Shown piece by piece: positions 54,355-63,313 of a DNA stretch of 64,000 bases. The DNA is taken from positions 29,143 through 93,142 of the forward strand of contig NZ_JADYTJ010000008.1 of the NCBI RefSeq assembly GCF_021531075.1, written 5' to 3'. A program made the position numbers and the translations under genes. Position 1 is the first letter of the stretch; every line of letters starts with the position of its first letter. Source of the DNA: Bacteroides caecigallinarum. Its GTDB lineage: Bacteria > Bacteroidota > Bacteroidia > Bacteroidales > Bacteroidaceae. Below the pieces are notes generated by a model. It was given only the letters and a program-made list of their open reading frames with translations, did not search any database and was not told where the DNA came from.

Positions 54355-56825
54355 ATGGATAATTTGAAGTTAGAAGAACTGATTAGGGAATACAAGAAAG
54401 ACTTTAATGATATAATACTAAAAGAGATTTATAAATGGAAGGCAGTTAAGTGCTTTCAGGATAATTGGAATATTGATTCAGAAGATTTTCCGACAATGTT
54501 GAAATTATCTCTTTCAAAAACTGATAATCTTTTATTATCAAGGAATAATTTCCCTCGTAGGATGATAAATAGTTATGCCGATTCATTTCCTGAAGAAGTG
54601 CGTGTGTTATTTAAAAATCTTTATGATGAAAGTCAAGATTTGGTAATGCGTATTGAGTCTTTTAGGAAAGGAATAGAGTCTGTTCATGCAAAATGGGATT
54701 CCGAAGGGAATAAGAATCATTATCAGACATATAACGTTATCAGTACATATCTATGGCTTCGTTTTCCAGATAAATATTATATATATAAACCATCAATAGC
54801 TCAGGAAATGTTTGAGAGACTTGTAGGGAAGATAAAACTACGTTCTCTTGGTGCTGAAGCTGTAGTGAAAACATATAAGCTATATGATGAGATTTCTGAT
54901 GTTCTGGTAAAAGATGCAGAATTGCGTGAAATGTTTGAAAAATCAATGACAGCAGACTGTTATCAGGATTTGGATATGAAAACAGCTACTGTTGACTTGG
55001 CATATTATGTAAATAATTATATGAATAGAATGTCTTCAGATGCGCAGGAAAATCAAGAAGAGGTTAAGACGTGGATGTATGCTCCCGGAGAAGGTGCAAG
55101 AAAATGGGATGAATGTTTGGAAAATTCAGAAATGTATTTGGGCTGGGATGATATGAATGATCTTAGCCAATACTCATCTCGCGAAGATATGGTTAATCGT
55201 ATGAAGGAAATATACGGTGCTAATAAATCGTATATGAATGATAGCCTGGCTACATGGGAATTTGCACAGGTTATGAATGTAGGTGATATAGTGTTTGCTA
55301 AAAAGGGACTTCATAATATAATAGGTCGTGGAGTAGTAAATGGCAGTTATGATTATGATGATGAACGGGAGGAATACAAGCATATACGTTCAGTAAAGTG
55401 GGAAAAGGTTGGTGATTGGTATATTGATGAACAGATAGTAATGAAAACCCTTACTGATATAACAAAGTATAAGGATTATGTAAAACGACTTAATGAACTT
55501 GTAGAAACCCCAATGGATGAAACGGAGGAACATTCGCAAAGGAACTATTGGTGGCTTAATGCCAACCCTAAGGTCTGGAGTATGTCTGAATGGGTAGTTG
55601 GAGAGATTCAGGACTATACTTTATTTAATGATAACGGCAACAAGCGACGTATTTATCAGAATTTTATTGATGCCAAGGAAGGTGATATTGTAGTATGTTA
55701 TGAATCAAATCCTACAAAACAGATTTTAGGACTTGCCGAAGTGGCAAAAGCCAATGATGGAGAAAAGATAATGTTCAGGAAAACAGAGACATTATCTTCA
55801 CCTATAGACTTTTCTACTATTAAGGAAATAGCGGAACTGAGAAATATGGAATTCCTTGTTAATCCTAATGGTAGTTTCTTTAAATTGACTTGTGCTGAAT
55901 ATGAGATTATCATTGATCTTATCAGAGAAAGCAATAAGTTGCCGGATGTTGTGCCTTTGGAGAAATACAGTAAATCGGATTTCCTTAATGAAGTATTCAT
56001 GGATGAAAAGGATTACGATAGACTATCTCACCAGTTGAAAGTAAAGAAGAATGTAATTCTACAAGGGGCGCCAGGTGTGGGAAAGACGTTCAGCGCTAAA
56101 AGATTGGCCTATTCTGTTATGGGAGTTAAAGATGACAGTCGTATATGCTTCATACAGTTTCACCAAAATTATTCGTATGAAGATTTTATAATGGGATACA
56201 GACCTGTAGAAGATAAGTTTATTCTTCGAAAAGGAATCTTCTATGATTTCTGCACCCTTGCAAAGAATAATAGGGATAAGGACTACTTCTTTATAATTGA
56301 TGAAATAAATAGAGGTAATCTGTCAAAGATTTTCGGTGAACTGCTTATGCTTATTGAAAAAGATTATCGTGGCGAAAAGAATAAGATGACACTGGCTTAT
56401 ACAGGCGAAAAGTTCTATGTTCCGGAAAATCTATATATAATAGGAATGATGAACACAGCCGACAGAAGTCTAGCTATGATAGATTATGCTCTTCGCCGAA
56501 GATTCAGTTTCTTTAATATCAAACCAGGATTTGAAACAGAAGGTTTTAAGAAAAATGTTCATCGGTAACAAATCCAAAACTTGACAAACTTGTCAGGAAG
56601 ATAATAGAACTTAATAAAAAGATAATAGAGGATGATTCTTTAGGAAGCGGATTTGAAATAGGTCACAGCTATTTATGTTTTAAAAATCCTGTGGATGTTA
56701 CTGATGATTTTTTAAGGGGAGTGGTAGAGTATGATATCATCCCAATGCTTGAAGAATATTGGTTCGATAATAAGAATAAAGTTAATGAATGGTCTGAAAA
56801 ATTAAAATCAGCATTGAATGACTAG
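54355..56825 (+). pseudogene. mcrB: McrB-like restriction GTPase/ATPase with EVE-like domains, frameshifted
   Basis: AAA+ motor of a McrBC-type modification-dependent restriction system. An N-terminal helical region leads to two regions reminiscent of EVE/modified-base-binding domains (around residues 240-360 and 395-530), then the motor: Walker A GAPGVGKT (about 570), Walker B FFIIDEINRGN (about 644) and MNTADRSLAMIDYALRRRF. The frame ends at TAA 56566-56568. Shifting frame near 56557-56560 restores a typical McrB end (GSGFEIGHSYLCF, PMLEEYWFD) to TAG at 56825. The total length is one base short of a whole number of codons, so a 1-bp deletion is the simplest cause. Confidence 0.85.
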
Positions 56826-57864
56826 AGACAAAGGCATATTGATTCGCAATATTTATTATATGTTGACTTATGCTTTTCAGGAATTACGTAAGAACAACTA
56901 TGATGATATTGCAAAGGAGGATTTCGAGTAGATATTGGAATTATTTGCTGAAATTCTGTATAAAGGTGTTTCGTTGCAGCTGAAACAAGGACTATATAAA
57001 GAATATGTAAATTGTCATGAAATATTACCTGTGTTGAAAGGACGTTTGGATATTGAAGATACTATCAACTGTATGATACAACATAAAAGTCTGTTGGGAT
57101 GTGATTATGATGAGTTGTCAGAGGATAATATCTTCAATCAGATAATAAAAAGTACAATACTTTTATTGATTAGGAATAACAGTTTACGTCATAAATATAA
57201 AAAAGGCTTGCGTTCTATTTTGCCATTTTTTGGAAATGTTCATGAGTTAAATCTGATGACAGTAAAATGGAAATTACTGAAATTTCAGCGTAATAATCAG
57301 AATTACAGGATGCTGATGAATATATGCTATTTTATTGTTGATGGAGTTTTGATGACAACTCAGAAAGGCGAGTTTAAGATGGCTACATTTACTGATGAAC
57401 ACATGAACAAGCTTTTTGAACGTTTTGTGTTGGAGTATTACCGTAAGCATCACAAATATTTGAAGGCAAATTCGGATATGGTTGAATGGGATATTTATGA
57501 TACAGAAAGCGCTGTTGTTGATTTTTTGCCTTCAATGAAAACAGATATATCATTACATAATGGAGATAAGACACTTATAATTGACACCAAGTATTATGGT
57601 AGTATGACTCAAACTCAGTTTGGCAAGGCTACTATACATTCTGGAAATATGTATCAGATTTTTACTTATGTTAAGAATAAGGATTGTGATAATTCCGGTA
57701 ATGTTTCAGGCATGTTGCTGTACGCAAAAACGGAAGAGGAAACAGTTCCTGAACTTGATGTTGTTATAGGTAAAAACCGATTTATAGTTAAAACCCTTGA
57801 TTTGAATCAAAGATTTGATGAAATATCCAGACAGTTGGATTTAATAGTATCGCTATATTTTTGA
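56818..57864 (+). pseudogene. mcrC: McrC-like nuclease subunit, interrupted by in-frame TAG
   Basis: The frame opens at an ATG overlapping the restored mcrB end by 8 bp (MTRDKGILIRNIYYMLTYAF, a typical McrC start). Codon 38 is TAG (56929-56931); the same frame then runs to 57864. The C-terminal half carries the PD-(D/E)xK nuclease motif (MKTDISL, then LIIDTKYYG at about residue 253). Restart downstream of the stop would lose the N-terminal part. With the mcrB frameshift, the system is probably inactive. Confidence 0.8.
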
Positions 57865-57883
57865 GTAAAAATAAGCATATAAT

Positions 57884-57925
57884 AAGATGAGCAACCAAAA
57901 CTATAAAACTTTGGTTGCTCATCTT
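57884..57925. terminator. Perfect 16-bp hairpin at right edge of McrBC island
   Basis: AAGATGAGCAACCAAA (57884-57899) pairs fully with TTTGGTTGCTCATCTT (57910-57925). It lies between convergent mcrC and the esterase. No long T tract follows on either side. Confidence 0.75.
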
Positions 57926-57947
57926 GATGTAATATGAATTAATAGTT

Positions 57948-59141
57948 CTATTTGAAAATCATTGTAGCAAATTCAGACAGATATATTCTCCAGTTACGCC
58001 AGATGTGTCCGCCGTCGCTTTCCCTATACACATATTTGTAGTTGTGCTTGTCAAGCAGCTTTCTGTATTCCGCGTTGGCATCGTACAGGAAGTCTGTCTT
58101 TCCTATCGCAATCCAGTAAAGTTTTGGAGCGTCGCCAAACTGTCTTGCCAGTTTCTCTTCCATGTTTTTGTAGATGTCAGAATCTTTTTCCTTGTCAGGG
58201 AGTATTGCTGCAGAGAAAAGACCGACATAATCGAATTTGTCCGGATATTCTTTGGAGATATGGAGTGAATGATATCCTCCCATTGAAAGGCCTGCTATGG
58301 CACGGCTTGATTTTTTCTTCTCAACCCTGTAATTTTTTTCGATGAATTTCATTATTTCAGGGAATGTACTTTCCATAGTGCCTTCCATTGTTCGGGGAAG
58401 ATTCATTGTAGGTTTATATAGTCCTAAAGAAGATTCTCCCGGAGCGGCTTCCTGATCTACATTTCCGTTGGGCATCACCACTATCATCGGTTCTGCCTTT
58501 CCCTGGGCTATCAGATTATCCATTATCTGTGCTGTCCTTCCAAGAGTAGTCCAGGCATCCTCGTCGCCACCCATTCCGTGAAGCAGATAAAGCACGGGAT
58601 AACGCTTGTTGCTGTTTTCGTAGCCTGCCGGAGTATAGACAGTCAGTCGGCGGTCATATCCAAGCTTGTCGCTATGGTACCAGCGTTTTGTCACTGTTCC
58701 GTGAGGGACTTTATTCACGCCGTATAAATCGCCAGGCTCTCCTTTCACAATGAAAATATTGAAAACGGATGCTACATCGCGGCTCACATATACATTGTTC
58801 GGATCTGTCACTTTCAGACCGTCAACTATAAACGAATAATTGTAAAGCTCTGAAGCCAGAGGTTTTGGGGTGGTATATTCCCAAACACCATTCTTGCCTT
58901 CTTTCAGTTCTGCATCTCCCGGTACATCTACCTTGCCGAACTTAGTATCCATTTTTACAGTAGGCAGGAAGTCGCCTGTCACCTTTACCTGAACCGCTTT
59001 AGGTGCATGAAAACGGAAGGTTACAGTGTTGTCCGGATGTATTTCCGGTGAAATTATATTTTGTCCACCCCATAATGATTCTTGGGCAAAACAAGTCAGA
59101 CTTATAAATAAGGCTGATAATAAAAGATTGAATTTTCTCAT
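57948..59141 (-). CDS. Secreted esterase with N-terminal carbohydrate-binding-like domain
   Basis: Protein of 397 residues with a signal peptide (LLLSALFISLTCFAQ). An N-terminal CBM48/E-set beta domain (about 30-125, VTFRFHAPKAVQVKVTGDF) precedes an esterase D-type alpha/beta hydrolase. The nucleophile Ser is in AIAGLSMGGYHS and the catalytic His in SDGGHIWRNW. The layout matches feruloyl/acetyl xylan esterase-like enzymes of Bacteroides. Substrate unproven. It is last in a leftward run with corA and nth. Confidence 0.9.
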   Translation of the reverse strand: MRKFNLLLSALFISLTCFAQESLWGGQNIISPEIHPDNTVTFRFHAPKAVQVKVTGDFLPTVKMDTKFGKVDVPGDAELKEGKNGVWEYTTPKPLASELYNYSFIVDGLKVTDPNNVYVSRDVASVFNIFIVKGEPGDLYGVNKVPHGTVTKRWYHSDKLGYDRRLTVYTPAGYENSNKRYPVLYLLHGMGGDEDAWTTLGRTAQIMDNLIAQGKAEPMIVVMPNGNVDQEAAPGESSLGLYKPTMNLPRTMEGTMESTFPEIMKFIEKNYRVEKKKSSRAIAGLSMGGYHSLHISKEYPDKFDYVGLFSAAILPDKEKDSDIYKNMEEKLARQFGDAPKLYWIAIGKTDFLYDANAEYRKLLDKHNYKYVYRESDGGHIWRNWRIYLSEFATMIFK

Positions 59142-59170
59142 GGTGCTGTAAATGTTATTGTTTAAATAAG

Positions 59171-59818
59171 TTATTCAGGTTTGACTTTCAAAGATTCCTT
59201 GCATATACCGTTCAATCCGCATTCCGCGCATTTGGGCGAACGTGCGATACAAACATACCTTCCGTGCAGTATCAGCCAGTGATGTGCTTTCGGGACAATA
59301 TCCTTTGGAATATATTTCATCAGGTAGTTTTCTGTGGCAAGCGGAGTTGTGCATGATTTTGGTACCAGCCCGATTCTGTGGCTTACGCGGAACACGTGTG
59401 TATCTACCGCCATTGCGGCTTTATTGAAAACCACGCTTTGTATTACATTGGCTGTCTTGCGGCCCACACCAGGTAGTTTCACAAGTTTTTCCAGTGTATC
59501 CGGCACTGTGCTGTTATATTCGCTTACGAGCATCTTTGCCATTCCAACGAGGTGCTTGGCCTTATTGTTGGGGTAGCTCACACTGCGGATATATTCGAAT
59601 ATCACTTCGGGAGTGCTTGCGGCAAGGGCTTCTGGAGTAGGGAAGTCATGAAACAACGGGGGAGTAATCATGTTCACACGCTTGTCCGTACATTGCGCGC
59701 TAAGTATCACTGCAATGAGCAGTTCAAAAGGGTTTGAGTAATGTAGCTCGGTCTCTGCCACCGGCATTGCCTTCTCAAAATATTCTATAACCTTATTGTA
59801 TAATTCCTGTTTACGCAT
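59171..59818 (-). CDS. nth: Endonuclease III
   Basis: DNA glycosylase/AP lyase of 215 residues for oxidised pyrimidines. The helix-hairpin-helix LPGVGRKTANV holds the catalytic Lys, the Asp is in AVDTHVFRVSHRIG, and the [4Fe-4S] cluster site is CIARSPKCAECGLNGIC. It begins 6 bp after corA. Confidence 0.97.
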   Translation of the reverse strand: MRKQELYNKVIEYFEKAMPVAETELHYSNPFELLIAVILSAQCTDKRVNMITPPLFHDFPTPEALAASTPEVIFEYIRSVSYPNNKAKHLVGMAKMLVSEYNSTVPDTLEKLVKLPGVGRKTANVIQSVVFNKAAMAVDTHVFRVSHRIGLVPKSCTTPLATENYLMKYIPKDIVPKAHHWLILHGRYVCIARSPKCAECGLNGICKESLKVKPE

Positions 59819-59824
59819 AGTCTG

Positions 59825-60874
59825 TTACCATTTTTTGTGTCTGAAAAAGAAGAAAAGTGAGATACCCATAGTCAGCATCAGTGCCCATGCGAAAAGGTAT
59901 CCGTATTCCCAGTGCAATTCGGGCATCCATTCGAAGTTCATTCCCCATATTCCGGCAAGGAATGTCAGAGGGATGAAGATAGTGGAAACTATGGTGAGCT
60001 GTTTCATTATGTCGTTCAGACGTTGGTCGTTTCTTGAAATGTATAGGTCAACGATGGCTGTTATAAGGTCACGACAGCTTTCCATTGTCTGAAGTACGAA
60101 TTGCAGGTGGTCGTTCACATCGTTGAAGAACGGACGTTGCTGTTCGTTCAGCAGTTCGTTGTCTGCATGAAACAGCTTGTTGATGTGTTCCTTCATCGGG
60201 AAGATGCATTTCTTTATTATACGGTAGTTTTTCCTGTATTTCTGTATGTTTTCTATTCCCGGCGCGTCCGGATTGTGGGGAACTATTAGGGCTTCTTCCA
60301 TATCCTCCAGCTCGTCTTCCATGGTTGTCAGCACTGACATGAAGTTTGCCATGGAGCTGTTCAGTATCACACTTAGCAGATAGTCCGACTGGCGGTGACG
60401 AATCTTCAGCGTGTTTTTGTTCAGGGCGGAGATTATATCGTTGAAGAAATCTGTTTCTTTTTCCGCAAAGGTGAGTACATACGATTTCCCTTGAATGATA
60501 CAAAGTTGCATTGGTTCGTAGTCTTTGTCTTTACTCATAGTCAGGAGTTTGATGATAAGGACATTGTAATCGTCATGCTCTTCTATTTTGGTCAGATGGT
60601 TGGGGTTCAGTATATCCTGTGTGGTGAGGAAATCTATTTCAAACATCTGGCATACGTTCTTTACCTTTTCTATGTCCTGCATACCTGTAACCTGTATCCA
60701 GTTTATTTCGTCATCGTTCATCAGCTCCCGCAGGTGCTCGAATTCTATGTCTTTGTGAAACGTTATGGATTCTTTCTTATATGAACACAGGTTTATTTTG
60801 GTGGGATACTTGTTTTCGCCCGTGTACCTAAGTTGTTCTGTAAGTAGGTTGTTTTTGGTCATTATGAAATTCAT
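59825..60874 (-). CDS. corA: CorA-family magnesium/cobalt transporter
   Basis: Pentameric channel protein of 349 residues. A large cytoplasmic domain is followed by two C-terminal membrane helices with the GMN selectivity signature in GIWGMNFEWMPEL. The start may be at 60874 or at the second ATG, 60862. The -7 element (60888-60895) is so close to 60874 that the shorter form is plausible. Confidence 0.94.
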   Translation of the reverse strand: MNFIMTKNNLLTEQLRYTGENKYPTKINLCSYKKESITFHKDIEFEHLRELMNDDEINWIQVTGMQDIEKVKNVCQMFEIDFLTTQDILNPNHLTKIEEHDDYNVLIIKLLTMSKDKDYEPMQLCIIQGKSYVLTFAEKETDFFNDIISALNKNTLKIRHRQSDYLLSVILNSSMANFMSVLTTMEDELEDMEEALIVPHNPDAPGIENIQKYRKNYRIIKKCIFPMKEHINKLFHADNELLNEQQRPFFNDVNDHLQFVLQTMESCRDLITAIVDLYISRNDQRLNDIMKQLTIVSTIFIPLTFLAGIWGMNFEWMPELHWEYGYLFAWALMLTMGISLFFFFRHKKW

Positions 60875-60887
60875 TTAAATATACGTT

Positions 60888-60895
60888 CAAAAGTA
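60888..60895 (-). promoter_or_regulatory. -7 promoter element of corA-nth-esterase
   Basis: Minus-strand TACTTTTG, an exact -7 match, only 13 bp upstream of the first corA ATG. Confidence 0.5.
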
Positions 60896-60991
60896 AAAAT
60901 AATATGTGAGATTATTGATATTTACGGTTTACAAATTGACTATTCCTGTTAAAATTTAAACATTTTCTGATATCTAATTGATAAAAATGTA

Positions 60992-60999
60992 TATATTTG
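60992..60999 (+). promoter_or_regulatory. -7 promoter element of the structured leader RNA
   Basis: TATATTTG, an exact -7 match on the plus strand. The -33 region is poor. The inferred start is near 61004. Confidence 0.55.
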
Positions 61000-61003
61000 C
61001 AAA

Positions 61004-61318
61004 GTCTATATTTGCTGAAAGCCCCTTAAGGGCATAGGTGGGTATGACACATATACATAAAATGCGTATCTGTACGCTTTGGTTTTGACGTGTTAGAACT
61101 TCGCAACTTCAACGGTAAGTCAAGAACAAAGCAACGGGAACGCCTTATGGGGTGTACTATATATACCCTCATTGTATCCATGCCTGTAGCGTGGGGACGA
61201 GAGGGAATGTTATATACATACACTGACGTGGGGCTTTCAGCGTTGCTCGTTTCGACTTACCGGGCAATGCGAAGGCCTTAACACGTGGAACGGGTAACAG
61301 ACTGGCTCCACGTTTTTT
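61004..61318 (+). ncRNA. Candidate structured RNA / regulatory leader
   Basis: A region of about 315 nt with its own promoter and a terminator (ACGTGGA 61283-61289 / TCCACGT 61307-61313, then T residues). Long-range perfect pairings: GCTGAAAGCCCC (61014-61025) with 61230-61241; CGGTAAGTC (61113-61121) with 61254-61262; ACGTGTTA (61088-61095) with 61279-61286. The first crosses the others (pseudoknot), and the last uses the terminator's 5' arm. Local hairpins GCGTA-TCTG-TACGC (61064-61077) and GGGTGTA/TATACCC (61150-61168) are also present. It is not tmRNA, RNase P or a riboswitch I recognise. Confidence 0.55.
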
Positions 61319-61387
61319 ATGTCTATGAAAACACTGTTATCAACACGCTTCATTGGAGCCGTGGGGCATCATAATATCATACTATGA
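61319..61387 (+). CDS. Possible 22-codon ORF coupled to the next gene
   Basis: ATG at 61319 directly after the terminator T run opens 22 codons (starting MSMKTLLSTRF) and stops at TGA 61385-61387, overlapping the next gene's ATG as ATGA. Such overlap often means translational coupling. Too short to be sure it is translated. Confidence 0.3.
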   Translation: MSMKTLLSTRFIGAVGHHNIIL

Positions 61388-62328
61388 GAGCGAAATCCTG
61401 GCTCATTGGCTTTGTATTATTATTTTCGTTTTGTGCGTTTGCCCAGAAAAAGCCTACCATTATGATTCTTCCCAGCGACAACTGGTGTAATCAGCGTTAT
61501 TTCATGTCATCATTTTCCAATCAGGGAAGTACGGTTAAAGTTCCAAATTACCAACAAGCCTTTATGGAAGATACGGAGTTGCCACAAGTTATCAGTAAAG
61601 TAGGAGGTGTACTTACGGGGTTGGGTTATAGCTTGAAGGATGCTGAACAGGAAATAAAGAGCATAGCTACAAAAACAGCAGAGGACAATGTGACTTTCAG
61701 TAAGACAAGTGGTGCCACACTCAATGAAACTCCATTGGATGTACTCAAACGTCGTGTAAAGTCTGACATTATAATTCAAATATGGTGGAAACTGAATAGA
61801 GATTCTAAAGGGCATTCTGCATCCTTTACTCTCGAGGCCTTTGATACTTATACCAATAAGCGTATTGCTACATCTACTGGGACAACCAAGTCATCTAAAG
61901 AGGGCATTCCAGTACTTTTGGAACAAGCTGTGAAAGAAAATATCAAGCCATTTGACGAACAAATGTCGCGTTGGTATGACGAACAAAAGAAGAAAGGTCG
62001 TGAGATAGTCTTGACCGTGCGTTGTTGGGATAATTGGGAAAATGATTTGGAAACGGAATATGATGGTAATGAGTTGACAGATTGCATACAGGATTGGTTG
62101 GCTGAACATACGGTAAATTCTTCTTATAATTATAGCGATGGAACGGAAACTTTTGCTCAATTCGAACAGGTACGTATTCCGTTACTTGATGAACGTGGCA
62201 GGGCAATGGATGCCCGTGCTTTTGCTACAGAACTGAGAAAATATCTACAGAAACCACCATATAACATTACATCTAAAGTAATGATGCGAGGATTAGGAGA
62301 AGCCATTATTGTATTAGGAGAAAAATAG
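61384..62328 (+). CDS. Exported conserved protein (DUF6175-like)
   Basis: Protein of 314 residues with a signal peptide (WLIGFVLLFSFCAFAQ). The mature part begins KKPTIMILPSDNWCNQRYF, followed by a helical region and an alpha/beta part ending ITSKVMMRGLGEAIIVLGEK. It looks like the DUF6175 family of Bacteroidales; I know no function. It opens a tight rightward run of three exported proteins (6-bp and 22-bp gaps) downstream of the structured RNA. Confidence 0.75.
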   Translation: MRAKSWLIGFVLLFSFCAFAQKKPTIMILPSDNWCNQRYFMSSFSNQGSTVKVPNYQQAFMEDTELPQVISKVGGVLTGLGYSLKDAEQEIKSIATKTAEDNVTFSKTSGATLNETPLDVLKRRVKSDIIIQIWWKLNRDSKGHSASFTLEAFDTYTNKRIATSTGTTKSSKEGIPVLLEQAVKENIKPFDEQMSRWYDEQKKKGREIVLTVRCWDNWENDLETEYDGNELTDCIQDWLAEHTVNSSYNYSDGTETFAQFEQVRIPLLDERGRAMDARAFATELRKYLQKPPYNITSKVMMRGLGEAIIVLGEK

Positions 62329-62334
62329 AAAGTT

Positions 62335-63291
62335 ATGAAAGCACGCATATTATTATTGTGGATAATGGCATTCTGCTGTTCCGTTGCTCTATTCTCGCAA
62401 ACCTTATCTGATGAAAGCCGCATTTCGCTGAATGCTGTAGTTGCCGATGAAGATATAACAGCAGAGGCGTGCAAAAACCTGGAAAACAAGCTCACACGTG
62501 CCATTGCCGCCAATGGCTATGCCGACAACGGTTACAGCGACCGCTTTGTGCTGACAGCCAAAGTGGATATTCTGTCAAAAGACGTGGTGCCGTCTACACC
62601 AGCCCGTATTTCCCAAAAGCTGGACGTTACTTTTATGGTTGGCGATATTATAGAGAATAAGGTATATTCTACCTGCACCGTATCATTAGCGGGTATCGGT
62701 ACAAATGAAACCAAGGCGTTCATTTCCGCTTTCTCGAAAGTTAATCCCAATCATAAGGAGCTGCAGGCCATGCTGGTGGAAGCACGTCATAAAATTGTTA
62801 CATTTTATACTGACCATTGCGATGAAATAGTGCGTAATGCTCAAACATTAGCAGATATGCAAAAGTACGATGAAGCTATCTTTCGTCTGATGTCTGTGCC
62901 AAACGTCTGTGCTGAATGTTTCCAAAAATGTCAAAGCGTTGCTTCTGCTATTTATTCCCGTAAAATAGACAGCGAGGCTGTCGCATTGCTGAATCAGGCT
63001 AAAACTGAGTGGATGAGCCATCCCAATGCAGACGGAGTACAGGCAGTTGCAAGTATTATCGGGCAAATAAGCCATCAGGCAAAGAACTATGATGAGGTAG
63101 TGGCTTTTCGTCAAGAAGTCTCTTCTAAGCTGGAGGCGGACGCCAAAAAGGAATGGGATTTTCAGATGAAACAGTATGAAGACAATCAGGCTTTCAAACG
63201 CAGTATTGTAGATGCCTGCAAAGCTATTGGAGTAGCTTTCGGTAACGGACAACCGAAAAATGTAACAAGGAACATTGTAAGCAGATGGTAA
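62335..63291 (+). CDS. Exported hypothetical protein (318 aa)
   Basis: Protein of 318 residues with a signal peptide (ILLLWIMAFCCSVALFSQ). A domain of about 150 residues with the pattern of CsgG/TolB-like periplasmic proteins (NKLTRAIAANGYADNG, then RFVLTAKVDILSKDV) leads to a helical C-terminal half with Cys in VCAECFQKC. No catalytic motif. Likely part of one envelope assembly with its neighbours; this is inference. Confidence 0.7.
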   Translation: MKARILLLWIMAFCCSVALFSQTLSDESRISLNAVVADEDITAEACKNLENKLTRAIAANGYADNGYSDRFVLTAKVDILSKDVVPSTPARISQKLDVTFMVGDIIENKVYSTCTVSLAGIGTNETKAFISAFSKVNPNHKELQAMLVEARHKIVTFYTDHCDEIVRNAQTLADMQKYDEAIFRLMSVPNVCAECFQKCQSVASAIYSRKIDSEAVALLNQAKTEWMSHPNADGVQAVASIIGQISHQAKNYDEVVAFRQEVSSKLEADAKKEWDFQMKQYEDNQAFKRSIVDACKAIGVAFGNGQPKNVTRNIVSRW

Positions 63292-63313
63292 TAATTTAAA
63301 TCATTGGAATAAT

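Noticed and set aside
53212..56931. TAG read as a sense codon, because two TAG codons interrupt otherwise open frames
   Set aside because: Other genes here (mazG, the 135-aa exported protein, the gene ending at 62328) end normally in TAG, so it is a stop in this genome.
61014..61241. 12-bp inverted ends about 205 nt apart suggested a retron ncRNA
   Set aside because: No reverse transcriptase gene lies within the 2.7 kb downstream or on the other side; the neighbours are corA and exported proteins.
61004..61318. tmRNA (ssrA)
   Set aside because: No tRNA-Ala-like acceptor or T arm and no tag frame ending in a degradation signal such as ALAA.
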